A DNA stretch of 64,000 nucleotides. Origin: Halomonas huangheensis (GTDB taxonomy: Bacteria; Pseudomonadota; Gammaproteobacteria; Pseudomonadales; Halomonadaceae). Under the pieces are notes generated by a model. It saw only the letters and a list, made by a program, of their open reading frames with translations, did no database searches and was not told the DNA's origin. Positions 43,003-51,030 of the stretch are shown here, piece after piece. Position numbers and translations under genes: made by a program. The DNA is taken from the NCBI RefSeq assembly GCF_001431725.1, contig NZ_CP013106.1, positions 1,488,001 through 1,552,000 on the forward strand. The letters run 5' to 3'. Position 1 is the first letter of the stretch. Every line of letters begins with the position of its first letter.

Positions 43003-43797
43003 TCATAGGTGACGGTTGAAGCCACCGGAGACATCCAGGGCGGCGCCGGTGGTGAAAGAGGCCATGGGGGAGGCGAGAAAGACCAGTGCGCGTGCCGGCT
43101 CCTGAGGATATCCAAGGCGGCCCATGGGAATGCCACGCTTGCTGGCGATGGCAGCGATCCACTCTTCCCAGCTCTGCGATGGGTCATCGCGTTGCTCGAA
43201 GCGACGTCGCCATTGGCCGGATTCGACCATGCCCAGCAGGATGGAGTTGACGCGAATTCCTTCCTTGATCAGCTCGTGAGACAGCGAATGCGTCATGTTG
43301 AGCAGGGCCGCGCGTGCAGCGGAGGTGGCAATCATGTGGGTCTCGGGCTGCAACGCCAGCAGTGAGTTGACGCAGGTCAGCGAACCGATATCGGAAGCTG
43401 CCAGTTGGCGGCGAAAGGCGTTCATTGGATTGAGCACGCCGAACAGCTTGAGGTTGGTCTCGGACAACCAGGCTTCTTTGGGGGTGTCGTCGAGATGGGC
43501 AACATAGCCCTGGCCAGCGTTGGCGATCAGCATGTCGGCAGCACCGAAGCGCTCGGATACTGCGGCAGCGAACGCCTCGCAGGAATCGGAATCGAGCACA
43601 TCGCATGTCGCGGTCAGCAACTCGGCCTGGGGAAATTCCCGAGTCAGTTCGGTCCGCGCGGTTTCGAGGCGCTCGTGGTTGCGGCCACACATGGCCACTT
43701 TGGCACCATGGGCCAGCAGCAGGCGTACTGTTTCCAGGCCAATACCTGAGGAGCCCCCGGTGACGACGGCTACCCGCTCTTCGATCATGAAACTCAT
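43003..43797 (-). CDS. SDR-family protein lacking catalytic Tyr and Lys
   Basis: A 264-residue short-chain dehydrogenase/reductase fold. The cofactor loop GGSSGIG (14-20) and the NAG motif (93-95) are intact, and Ser145 is in place. At the exact positions of the catalytic Tyr and Lys (Ser+13 and Ser+17) it has Thr158 and Arg162 (IATSAARAALLN), so ordinary hydride chemistry should be impaired. It may be a structural partner, a binding protein or use altered chemistry. It lies between the hydrolase and aspartate-dehydrogenase-like genes in one operon, so it appears to be maintained. The start has good spacing just after the hydrolase stop. Confidence 0.85.
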   Translation of the reverse strand: MSFMIEERVAVVTGGSSGIGLETVRLLLAHGAKVAMCGRNHERLETARTELTREFPQAELLTATCDVLDSDSCEAFAAAVSERFGAADMLIANAGQGYVAHLDDTPKEAWLSETNLKLFGVLNPMNAFRRQLAASDIGSLTCVNSLLALQPETHMIATSAARAALLNMTHSLSHELIKEGIRVNSILLGMVESGQWRRRFEQRDDPSQSWEEWIAAIASKRGIPMGRLGYPQEPARALVFLASPMASFTTGAALDVSGGFNRHL

Positions 43798-43807
43798 GGC
43801 TGGGTCC

Positions 43808-44659
43808 TCATTGCGTCTTGAGCAGTGGGCGAGAGAATGTGTCGACGACGTCGGCAAAGGCCTGCGGTGCATCGATATAGCTGGCGTGTCCAGCGCGAGG
43901 GATCGCGTGATAGGGCAGCCCGAGTCGTTCGGCCAGGGCCCGTGAAGCCTGCGGCGTGGTGATGCGATCCTCATCGCCACACAGCACGGTTGCGGGAACG
44001 TTCAGGCCGCCGCTCAGATAGCCCTCCAGAGCATCGTTGGCCAGCATCCAACTGGCCTGGGCGAAGCCTTCGACATGCAGGCGTTGCATGCCTTCGCGTA
44101 CCCGGGCGATGTCCTCCGGGTTGGCGTCGTCACGCAGCAGTCGCGGAGCGCGGGCTGCTGCGTAGGCCTCGTGACCTTGCTCGGCGAGCATCGTCCAGCG
44201 ACTGCGATAGACCTCATCACGCTTGTCGGCATCGGCATCGCGATATCCCAGAGCGGGATCGGCCAGGATTACCCCTGCCAGCCTCTCGGGTCTGAGGGCC
44301 ATGTAGGCACTGGCCATCATGGCGCCGAGTGAGTGGCCGACCAGTACGCAGCGCTTGACGTCCAGCGCATCGAGCCAGGCATCGAGACGTGCGGCATAGT
44401 CGCCCGCAGTCGGTTGAGGGCTGCTGAGTGCCTGGCTATCGGCGTAGCCGGGAGCATCCCAGGCCAGCAACCGGTAACCGCCCAGGTGCTCTACCACTGG
44501 TGCCCAGGAAGCCGAGCCGGAGCTGATGCCATGCAGCAGCACGATGGCGGGGCCCTCGCCGCTATCCCGCCAGGACTGACGGCCATCAGCCAATGCCAGG
44601 CTGCTGGGTGTTGCGTACTGAGATGTCATGGTCTGGGATGTCATGGTCTGGGGTGTCAT
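43808..44659 (-). CDS. Alpha/beta hydrolase
   Basis: A roughly 283-residue alpha/beta hydrolase with the oxyanion motif LLHGISSGSASW, nucleophile Ser110 (VGHSLGAMMA), acid Asp in CGDEDRIT and the catalytic His in RAGHASYID. In a cluster with an extradiol dioxygenase, hydrolysis of the C-C bond of a ring-cleavage product is plausible; an ester or lactone is also possible. The N-terminus is encoded by a 15-bp tandem repeat that supplies starts at 44659, 44644 and 44629; the last (MTSQYATPSSLALADG) is nearest the conserved fold. Confidence 0.87.
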   Translation of the reverse strand: MTPQTMTSQTMTSQYATPSSLALADGRQSWRDSGEGPAIVLLHGISSGSASWAPVVEHLGGYRLLAWDAPGYADSQALSSPQPTAGDYAARLDAWLDALDVKRCVLVGHSLGAMMASAYMALRPERLAGVILADPALGYRDADADKRDEVYRSRWTMLAEQGHEAYAAARAPRLLRDDANPEDIARVREGMQRLHVEGFAQASWMLANDALEGYLSGGLNVPATVLCGDEDRITTPQASRALAERLGLPYHAIPRAGHASYIDAPQAFADVVDTFSRPLLKTQ

Positions 44660-44660
44660 G
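44624..44660 (-). repeat. 15-bp tandem repeat at a gene start
   Basis: TGTCATGGTCTGGGR is repeated at 44624 and 44639, with a partial third copy at 44654. On the minus strand each unit carries an ATG in the same frame, giving the hydrolase three successive possible start codons (repeating peptide TMTSQ). Confidence 0.7.
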
Positions 44661-44670
44661 GCCGCTTCAC

Positions 44671-45195
44671 TTATCCGTTACGCTTGACGCTCGCCAGCGG
44701 GTGATCGTCCGGGTAGGTCGGGATCTGCGGCTTGGGCGTGCCCAGCATCACGCACATCAGGGCTTCCTCTTCGCTCTCGTTGAGCAGGCCGCGATAGATA
44801 CCCGGTGGCACGGAGATCACATCGCGCTCTTCGAGCACGGTCTCGGTGTAGTTGTCGCCGTCCTTGATGAACAGGCGAATGCTGCCCTTGAGCACGAAGA
44901 AGACTTCTTCGACGTCATCGTGGACATGCAGCGGCCCTTCACACTTGGAAGGCAGCACCATGGTCGAGAAGGTGAAGTGTTCGGCCGGAATGGTGTTGGT
45001 GTCGTTGGCCACGCCGGTGGCTCCGGTGCCGATATAGCGCATCTGGGCGCGGCGGTATTTGGGGTCGAAGTCAGCCTGAAACTTCAGGGCATTCCAGTCA
45101 TACTTGCGGCCCTTGAAGCGAGCGATACGTGACTCGATCCAGGTGTCGAAAGGCAGGTCGTCTGGCTTCTTCCAGGTAGCGAACTGTTCGGACAT
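44671..45195 (-). CDS. Cupin-domain protein
   Basis: A 174-residue single-cupin protein. Motif 1 is intact as GPLHVHDDVEEVFFVLKG, giving His90, His92 and a glutamate near 96. In motif 2 (VISVPPGIYRGLLNES) the usual histidine is replaced by Arg135, so metal would be held by fewer ligands. It may be an isomerase or decarboxylase, a dioxygenase with altered metal site, or a non-catalytic binder. It is the first gene of the minus-strand run that continues through hydrolase, SDR, aspartate-dehydrogenase-like, ALDH and ThDP genes. Confidence 0.82.
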   Translation of the reverse strand: MSEQFATWKKPDDLPFDTWIESRIARFKGRKYDWNALKFQADFDPKYRRAQMRYIGTGATGVANDTNTIPAEHFTFSTMVLPSKCEGPLHVHDDVEEVFFVLKGSIRLFIKDGDNYTETVLEERDVISVPPGIYRGLLNESEEEALMCVMLGTPKPQIPTYPDDHPLASVKRNG

Positions 45196-45307
45196 GATCT
45201 GTTTCCTCGAAATCGCGCTGATGATGATGAAAGAGGTGCCTTGTTGCGCGTAACCCGTTGGCCTCGGTAGTGATGGAATGGCCAGATTCGGGACAAGAGC
45301 TCCCCTT

Positions 45308-45329
45308 GCCAGCCCCATGTGAGGCTGGC
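45308..45329 (-). terminator. Weak terminator-like hairpin
   Basis: GCCAGCC and GGCTGGC pair around an eight-base loop about 90 bases beyond the VOC dioxygenase stop codon. No T-run. The 223-base gap holds nothing else apart from likely cupin-gene promoter sequence. Confidence 0.45.
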
Positions 45330-45418
45330 CGATAGGCTTCTGTTGTGTTGCTCTGCTTAGGCCGCTGCTGGCTGCGTTCCCAGCCTTTCAGGCTGTGTTC
45401 CAGCGTTCAGACTTCGCT

Positions 45419-46375
45419 TCAGGCGCTGGCTTTCTTCTGGCGCCGGGTCTCGGCGTCGATGCCTCCCTCGATGGCCCATTCGGTGAAGGACTCCAACGAG
45501 TGCTGCATTTCACGCGGTACCCAGGCTTCGGTGAGGTAATCCTCGTTGGTGTAGTACTCGAAGGCGCCGCCCAGAGGGCTGTTGACGTACCAGAAGTAGG
45601 CGGAGGAAATCGGGTGACGTCCTGGGCCAAGGAAAGTACTCCACTGGCGCCGGTTCATCGCCAGGCCACCGCCGATCACTTCGTGGATGTCGCGCACGGT
45701 GAAGGCGACATGGTTGAGGCCCGCGCCACGATGCGGCAGCTTCAACAGGAACAGGTTGTGGTGGCCGCCACGTACCTGCATGCGCAGGAAAACGGCGCGG
45801 TCCGTGTAGCGATCGGAGACCGAGAAGCCCAGTAGCTCACGATAGAAGGTCTCGCTGGCTTCCAGGTCATCGACGAAGAACACCGCATGGCCAATACCCA
45901 CAGGGGTCGCCTGGTCGTAGACCGGACTCGGCTGGTCGACGCGACGCATATCGCCATATTGGTTGATGGGTGTGACGTCCAGTTCCACTTCACGCAGTTG
46001 GGTGGGGCGAATGCACACCGTGAGCCCATTGGGGTCGCGGCACTCGAGGCTGTCGCCATGATCGATATAGCCGGGCTGGTCGCGCAGTCGTTCGCGTAGT
46101 TCGTCCAGATCGTCAGGTGATGCCACTCCCCAGGTCATGCGGCGCAGGGTGGAGCCCTCTTCGAAAGCCTCAGGCAGTTCCGGGGCGTTGATGGAGCGGA
46201 CTGTCAAACGAGCTCCGTTGAGTGTTTCGAAGGTGGCGGTCTGATCGTCGTCCGCCACCTTGCGCAGGCCAAAGTCCTCGGCGAACTGCTTGCCGACGGT
46301 AATGTCTTCAGCACCGAACTCCAGTGCTTCGATGCCTACAATATTAGTGTTTTCATTTATCGTATTGGTGTTCAT
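45419..46375 (-). CDS. VOC-family extradiol-type dioxygenase
   Basis: A 318-residue protein with two vicinal-oxygen-chelate halves, like type I extradiol ring-cleavage dioxygenases. The C-terminal half keeps the Fe(II) triad His163 (GIGHAVFFVDD), His222 (GLNHVAFTV) and Glu273 (GGAFEYYTNED). Cleavage of a catechol-like ring next to the hydroxyls is the expected reaction. The N-terminal half has degenerate sites, as usual. It lies beside an IclR regulator and upstream of the cupin-to-ThDP run, and would act after the Rieske oxygenase and SDR encoded further right. The substrate is unknown. Confidence 0.85.
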   Translation of the reverse strand: MNTNTINENTNIVGIEALEFGAEDITVGKQFAEDFGLRKVADDDQTATFETLNGARLTVRSINAPELPEAFEEGSTLRRMTWGVASPDDLDELRERLRDQPGYIDHGDSLECRDPNGLTVCIRPTQLREVELDVTPINQYGDMRRVDQPSPVYDQATPVGIGHAVFFVDDLEASETFYRELLGFSVSDRYTDRAVFLRMQVRGGHHNLFLLKLPHRGAGLNHVAFTVRDIHEVIGGGLAMNRRQWSTFLGPGRHPISSAYFWYVNSPLGGAFEYYTNEDYLTEAWVPREMQHSLESFTEWAIEGGIDAETRRQKKASA

Positions 46376-46461
46376 TGGACTCTCCCGCTGGCCAGTACCT
46401 GGTGGTTTGTCGGCTGTCGGTATAAACGGTTTCAGGCTTTTTCAGGGCACATCAGTCCCCG

Positions 46462-46482
46462 CGCGCTGCGTGTTGCAGCGCG
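46462..46482 (-). terminator. Hairpin after the iclR gene
   Basis: CGCGCTGC and GCAGCGCG form an 8-bp perfect stem with a five-base loop, about 85 bases beyond the iclR stop on the minus strand. Confidence 0.5.
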
Positions 46483-46565
46483 ATAACCTCGTTACGTATG
46501 TCGATTTTGAGCCGGGTGACGACAGGAGTTGTTCAGCCTCCCGGTCAATGGTCACGAATGTGTTG

Positions 46566-47378
46566 TCATCCCATCTGGCGCTTTCCTCCCCGGGTGCCTT
46601 GATGACCCAGCAGGTTGGAGATGGAACTGGCCGCTTCGGCCACGTCGTGGCGCAGGCGTTCCCGGTCGTTCTCCGGAATTTCGTGCACCGGCACCATGAT
46701 GCTGACGACGCCTTCCACTTCGCCGTCATGATTGAACAACGGATAGACAATGGAAGAGATGCCGAACTGGAAGAACGACTCGCCAATCACGTAACCACGT
46801 TCACGGTCCTGCTGAACCATGGCCCATAGGGCTTCACGGTTCTCCGGGGAGCCCGGCTCGTTGTCAGGCAGCTGTTCGTCGGGGTAGAGGGATTCGAAAG
46901 TCTGCCGACTCACTCCGGTCAACAGCATTCTTCCCAGTGAGGTGCGGTGTACCGGCAAACGCGTGCCGACACTGACGCGGCGAATGGTGGCGTTGGCGGC
47001 ACTGACGCGAGCGACGTAAATGACATCGCGTCCATCACGGATGGCGATATGGCTGGAGCAACCTGTTGTGTCGCGTAGAGACTCGATGACGGGCTGACCC
47101 ACCTGAACAATATCCAGCGAGGCGACGTACTCGAAGCCAAGGCGTAGCACATTGACACCGAGTGAATAGAGTCCACTGGATGGGTGGCGCCGGACAAAAC
47201 CCATGTACTCCAGAGTCTGGATGGCACGGTAGGCAGTAGCCTTGGGGATATCCACGAGCTTGAGGATCTCCGCGAAGCTCATCTCCCGGTTGTTGCGGCT
47301 CAACTCCATCAGAATGAGCAGGCCGCGCTCCAGTCCGGGGATCAGGTATTTTCGTGAATCCTTTTCCATGTCGCTCAT
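46566..47378 (-). CDS. IclR-family transcriptional regulator
   Basis: A 270-residue IclR-family regulator. The N-terminal winged helix (about residues 12-75) contains FAEILKLVDIPKATAYRAIQ, and the GAF-like effector domain contains GRDVIYVARVSAANATIRRV and the typical RTSLGRMLLTG and ERGYVIGE segments. IclR regulators in aromatic clusters bind the substrate or an intermediate. The ATG at 47378 follows AGGAGA. A 24-bp element just downstream of its own sigma70 promoter recurs at the Rieske operon promoter, which suggests autoregulation and control of that operon. Confidence 0.9.
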   Translation of the reverse strand: MSDMEKDSRKYLIPGLERGLLILMELSRNNREMSFAEILKLVDIPKATAYRAIQTLEYMGFVRRHPSSGLYSLGVNVLRLGFEYVASLDIVQVGQPVIESLRDTTGCSSHIAIRDGRDVIYVARVSAANATIRRVSVGTRLPVHRTSLGRMLLTGVSRQTFESLYPDEQLPDNEPGSPENREALWAMVQQDRERGYVIGESFFQFGISSIVYPLFNHDGEVEGVVSIMVPVHEIPENDRERLRHDVAEAASSISNLLGHQGTRGGKRQMG

Positions 47379-47478
47379 CGCGTCATCGTCTCCTGATGTC
47401 GGTCGACTCTTGTGTCCGTTCTCAAGATACCGGATCACAATCGGGTAGCCGACACGGGCGTCGCTCAAGTATTTGATG

Positions 47479-47510
47479 GTTTATATATGAAACTTGATTT
47501 CTTATATGAC
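47479..47510 (-). promoter_or_regulatory. Putative IclR operator, site 1
   Basis: It contains ATGAAACT, three bases, then TTTCTTATATGA (plus-strand reading), and is a near-palindrome: TATATGAAA on the left and TTTCTTATA on the right. The same element occurs at 52793-52822. It lies immediately downstream of the iclR promoter, a position at which a bound repressor blocks transcription. Confidence 0.6.
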
Positions 47511-47519
47511 ACTCATTGA

Positions 47520-47548
47520 AGATTAGTCCTGGTCATCGTTTGCGTCAA
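47520..47548 (-). promoter_or_regulatory. Predicted sigma70 promoter of iclR
   Basis: On the minus strand TTGACG (47548-47543) and TAATCT (47525-47520) are 17 bases apart. Transcription would start near 47513, just before the putative operator. Confidence 0.6.
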
Positions 47549-47619
47549 GGTTTTTCAGTGATATTTTTTCTATTTAAGTCTATGAAAATAAAAGAAAAAA
47601 CTGCGAATCATCATCCCTT

Positions 47620-47646
47620 CGGCACATGGTCGTAAGCCATGTGCCG
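47620..47646 (-). terminator. Terminator hairpin after the MFS gene
   Basis: CGGCACATGG and CCATGTGCCG pair around a seven-base loop, about 50 bases past the MFS stop codon on the minus strand. An AT-rich tract follows after 20 bases. Confidence 0.6.
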
Positions 47647-47693
47647 GAGAGCATCATAGGGGGGCTAGAGTCCCCTGGAACCGGCGTGACAAT

Positions 47694-48968
47694 TCAGTAG
47701 CGACGCACCAGCGGAAGCAAGACACCAGCGCCCAGGAAGGCCATGGCCATCATGAACATCAAGCCCGCGGTCATGTTCCCAGTGGCAACGATGAGGCTGC
47801 CGATCAACACAGGAACCAGTGCACCGGAAAAATTCCCCAGGCCATTGAAGATTCCGCCAGCAGTCGCGCTGACATCGGATGGTGTGGCCTTGGCCAATAG
47901 TGCGAAGACATTGGGTGCGCCGACTCCCCACATGGCGGCACTGAAGGACATGGCGGCAATCATTGCCCAGTTGGAACCTTCGATGGACAGCACCAGTGCG
48001 AGCCCTAGTCCTGCGCCGAGCATGGAAATCGAGCACATCAGAGCGCGTCGATCGAAACGGTCGGAAATGATCGCTCCCAGCACTTCTCCGACCAGCATGG
48101 CGAGGAAGGGCAGTGAGGAGAACATTCCAGCCTGATCGAGATCGATGCCCTTGTCCTGCACCAGGTAGGTCGGTAGCCAGCTGTTGAGGCCCCATAGGTA
48201 GGCCAGAAAGGCAACGTTGAACAGGCAGATCGACCAGAACGACCAGCGCTTCAGCAGCGTGGTGGTTGCAGAACGGTGGGTTGAGAGTGGGACATGGGAT
48301 TGATCGCTATGCTGCAGCGCTGGAGAGCGGGTGGTAACGTCCAGGTTGCGGAACACCAGGTAGACAATCAGGACAACCGGTATCGTCAGCAGGGCGATGG
48401 CGAAGAAGCTGGCGCGCCAGCCGAACTGATCGACTACCCAGATGGTGAAGGGGAAGCCGAGCGTGGCACCGATCGGTGTGCCAAGCAGCCACAGCATGGT
48501 GGCACGGGCCTGTTCCTTTGGTGGGAACAGGCGTTTGACGATGGTATAGGCGACGGCGAACATCGGGCCTTCAGCGATACCCAGCAGCACTCGCAACCCC
48601 AGCAGTACGCCGAAATCGTCGACGAATCCCATGATCGCCATGATGGCAGCGGTGAGAAACATCATGGCGTACAGGCAGCTTCTGGGGCTGAAGATGTCGC
48701 CGAGAAAGCCGAGGAACATTGACGAGGCGCCATAGGACAGCAGGAAGCCCGTCATCAGCAAGCCAAGTTTGGTTGATTCGCCCGTCAGGCCCAGGTCCGC
48801 CTGGAAGGCCGGGCTGGAAATCAGCACCGCAATACTGATCTTGTCGAAGAAGGAAAGAATAACGCAAGCCAGGAGTGCCAGAGGCACCAGCCAGCGGCGT
48901 AGTCCCGGCATTTGCCCAGCATCTTGCCGGGCTCCGGTCGCATGGGACGGAGCAGCGGTATGAGACAT
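47694..48968 (-). CDS. MFS transporter, ACS-type
   Basis: A 424-residue major facilitator with about twelve transmembrane helices. SFFDKISIAVLISSPAFQ after TM1 and the loop-2/3 motif (GFLGDIFSPRSCLYAMMF) resemble the anion:cation symporter family, which takes up organic acids such as hydroxybenzoates or tartrate. The central loop is between helices 6 and 7 (ATTTLLKRWSFWSICLF). It lies downstream of the ferredoxin reductase gene on the same strand, so it is probably co-expressed with the Rieske system and imports its substrate. Confidence 0.87.
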   Translation of the reverse strand: MSHTAAPSHATGARQDAGQMPGLRRWLVPLALLACVILSFFDKISIAVLISSPAFQADLGLTGESTKLGLLMTGFLLSYGASSMFLGFLGDIFSPRSCLYAMMFLTAAIMAIMGFVDDFGVLLGLRVLLGIAEGPMFAVAYTIVKRLFPPKEQARATMLWLLGTPIGATLGFPFTIWVVDQFGWRASFFAIALLTIPVVLIVYLVFRNLDVTTRSPALQHSDQSHVPLSTHRSATTTLLKRWSFWSICLFNVAFLAYLWGLNSWLPTYLVQDKGIDLDQAGMFSSLPFLAMLVGEVLGAIISDRFDRRALMCSISMLGAGLGLALVLSIEGSNWAMIAAMSFSAAMWGVGAPNVFALLAKATPSDVSATAGGIFNGLGNFSGALVPVLIGSLIVATGNMTAGLMFMMAMAFLGAGVLLPLVRRY

Positions 48969-49055
48969 TTCATCACCTTGTTGTTGTATCGGTGTCAGGT
49001 CTGTGTCGTCGGTCTGTGTTGTCAGGGAGCTAGTCGTTCGGTCGGATCTCGGGTA

Positions 49056-50261
49056 TCAGCGCAGTTGCATCAAGTTGAAGCCAGGATCAGCCAGCGCTTC
49101 CGGGTCTAGTACCCGTGCGGCTGCCAGCCAGCGTTTACCGAGCTTGATGGCGCGTGGCTGATCAAAGGCCACCATCTGCACCAGACGGTTATCGCGATTC
49201 AGGTAGAAGTACACTGAGCCTTGAGGCTCCTGACGAATCACGCATCGGGTCTCACCGGTGGGAACTCCCAGAATCTGGATGTTGACGCCGTGCTGATCCG
49301 ACCACAGCCAGGCGGGCTCGTCGTAGTGGGCTTGCTTGCCAAGCATGGCGTCAGCTACCACTCGTGCCTGGTTCTGGGCGTAGGCCCAGGATTGCAGGCA
49401 CAGGCCCAACTGAGGGTGTTGAGCGACATCACCCGCGGCGAAAATATTCGGGTCGGAGGTGTGTCCGGCGGTGTCGATGACAATACCCCGGGCGGTTTCG
49501 AGGCCTGCCTCGCGTGCCAGTTCCAGATTGATCGCCACGCCAGTACCCACCACAACCAGGTCGTAGGGCTCATGAGTTCGGCCGTCGGCCTGGATGGTCA
49601 CGCGACCGTCCTGTTCTGCATCAAGCTGGATATTCTGACGCTCGAGCTCCAGGCCTACGCGATGTTGCTGATGGAGTTCACGGATGGCCTCAGCGACTTC
49701 GGGACCTACGCTGCGGCCGCAGAGTGCCGGAGCGCGCTCGAAGACATCCACCTCGACGCCCAGTTTGCGCGCACTGGAAGCGACCTCGAGGCCGATCCAG
49801 CCACCGCCGATAATGCCGATGCGGCGACCGCTTGCCAGTTGTTTCCTGAGGCGGCAGGCGTCGTCCCAGGAGCGTAGCGTCATGACGTTGTCGATACTTG
49901 ACCACTCTTCCACCGGTAGCTGAGGCCGACTGCCCGTGGCAATCAATAGTCGGTCATAGCTCAACCGGGTGCCGTCATCGAGCTCCACCTGGCGGGCGTC
50001 GCGGTCAATGCGAGTGGCACGATGAGGACGACGCCAGTCGATATCGAGCGCCGCCAGACTATCCTCGGGAAACAGTTTCGGCAGAGGTTCCTCGGCAGTG
50101 ATAACTCCCTTGGACAACGGTGGGCGTTCGTAGAAGTCGTGAGGCTCGTCGGCCACTACTACCAATTGGCCCATGAAACCTTCACTGCGCAGTGCCTTGC
50201 AGGCATGGCCGCCAGCCTGGCCACCGCCAATCACGACGATGCGCTGAATGTCACTTGTCAT
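49056..50261 (-). CDS. FAD/NAD ferredoxin reductase of the oxygenase system
   Basis: A 401-residue reductase of the class that supports Rieske oxygenases (BphA4/CamA-like). An FAD motif opens the protein (IVVIGGGQAGGHACKALRSE), the isoalloxazine-contacting FYERPPLSKGV follows, then the NADH motif GIIGGGWIGLEVASSARKLG near residue 150 and the second FAD motif PNIFAAGDVAQHPQ near residue 270. It would pass electrons from NADH to the Rieske ferredoxin encoded in the same operon. It starts 12 bases after the SDR stop. Confidence 0.92.
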   Translation of the reverse strand: MTSDIQRIVVIGGGQAGGHACKALRSEGFMGQLVVVADEPHDFYERPPLSKGVITAEEPLPKLFPEDSLAALDIDWRRPHRATRIDRDARQVELDDGTRLSYDRLLIATGSRPQLPVEEWSSIDNVMTLRSWDDACRLRKQLASGRRIGIIGGGWIGLEVASSARKLGVEVDVFERAPALCGRSVGPEVAEAIRELHQQHRVGLELERQNIQLDAEQDGRVTIQADGRTHEPYDLVVVGTGVAINLELAREAGLETARGIVIDTAGHTSDPNIFAAGDVAQHPQLGLCLQSWAYAQNQARVVADAMLGKQAHYDEPAWLWSDQHGVNIQILGVPTGETRCVIRQEPQGSVYFYLNRDNRLVQMVAFDQPRAIKLGKRWLAAARVLDPEALADPGFNLMQLR

Positions 50262-50273
50262 GTCCGTCAGTCC

Positions 50274-51029
50274 TCAGTTGAAGACGAAGCCGCCATTGAC
50301 CGGGATGAGCTGCCCGGTGACGAATTTCGACCAGTCCGACAAGAGGTAGAGAATGGTGCCGTCCACATCGTCGGGCTGCTGTTCGCGTTTCAGGGCACGT
50401 CCCTCGGCGTAGAAGTCGTAGCGCTCCTGGGGTACATACTCGGTGGCTTCACAATGCGTAAGTCCTGGGGCAACGGCGTTGACACAGATGCTGCGCTCTC
50501 CCAGTTCTCGCGCCATGGAGCGGGTCATGGAGACCACTGCGCCCTTGCTGGCCACATATGCCATCAGCTTCGGGGCGCCCCACAGAGCGGTATCCGACGC
50601 GAGGTTGACAATCCGGCCGCTGCCACTGGCCGCGAGTAGGGGCACGGCGGCACGTGTCATCAGCCACGAGCCACGCACATTGACGGTCATGACCCGGTCC
50701 CACAGATCGAGGTCGTAGTCCATGAGGGTCTCGCCGCCGACACCGGTGGCGATGGCGGCGTTATTGACCAGCCCGTGCAGGGGGCCATTTTCGGCGATCT
50801 GCACCATGCCCGCCTCGATGGAGGCGGGGTCGGCCTGATCGATGACCAGCGCTTCTACCTGGGTACCGTCCTGACGTAGTGCCTCTGCGGTGGCATTCAA
50901 CTCTTCGTCAAGAATGTCGCTGATCACCAGTTGCGCTCCCTCAGCCGCAGCAGCTACGGCGATGCTACGGCCCAGACCACGGGCGGCTCCCGTCACCAGG
51001 ATGCGCTTGTCTGCGAGCATCCGAGGCAT
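50274..51029 (-). CDS. SDR dehydrogenase, probable cis-diol dehydrogenase
   Basis: A 251-residue classical SDR with everything in place: the cofactor loop TGAARGLG near residue 13, NNAA (89-92), Ser145, Tyr158 and Lys162 (MAYVASKGAVVSM). The end NGGFVFN is typical. Between the genes for Rieske oxygenase and reductase, dehydrogenation of a cis-dihydrodiol to a catechol is the natural role; another alcohol is possible. The gene lies one base from the oxygenase gene stop (51031), confirming an operon. Contrast the defective SDR at 43003-43797. Confidence 0.9.
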   Translation of the reverse strand: MPRMLADKRILVTGAARGLGRSIAVAAAAEGAQLVISDILDEELNATAEALRQDGTQVEALVIDQADPASIEAGMVQIAENGPLHGLVNNAAIATGVGGETLMDYDLDLWDRVMTVNVRGSWLMTRAAVPLLAASGSGRIVNLASDTALWGAPKLMAYVASKGAVVSMTRSMARELGERSICVNAVAPGLTHCEATEYVPQERYDFYAEGRALKREQQPDDVDGTILYLLSDWSKFVTGQLIPVNGGFVFN

Positions 51030-51030
51030 G

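Noticed and set aside
46376..46461. Possible third IclR site upstream of the VOC dioxygenase gene
   Set aside because: GTATAAACGGTTTCAGG shares only fragments with the two good sites and has different spacing, and no strong promoter adjoins it.
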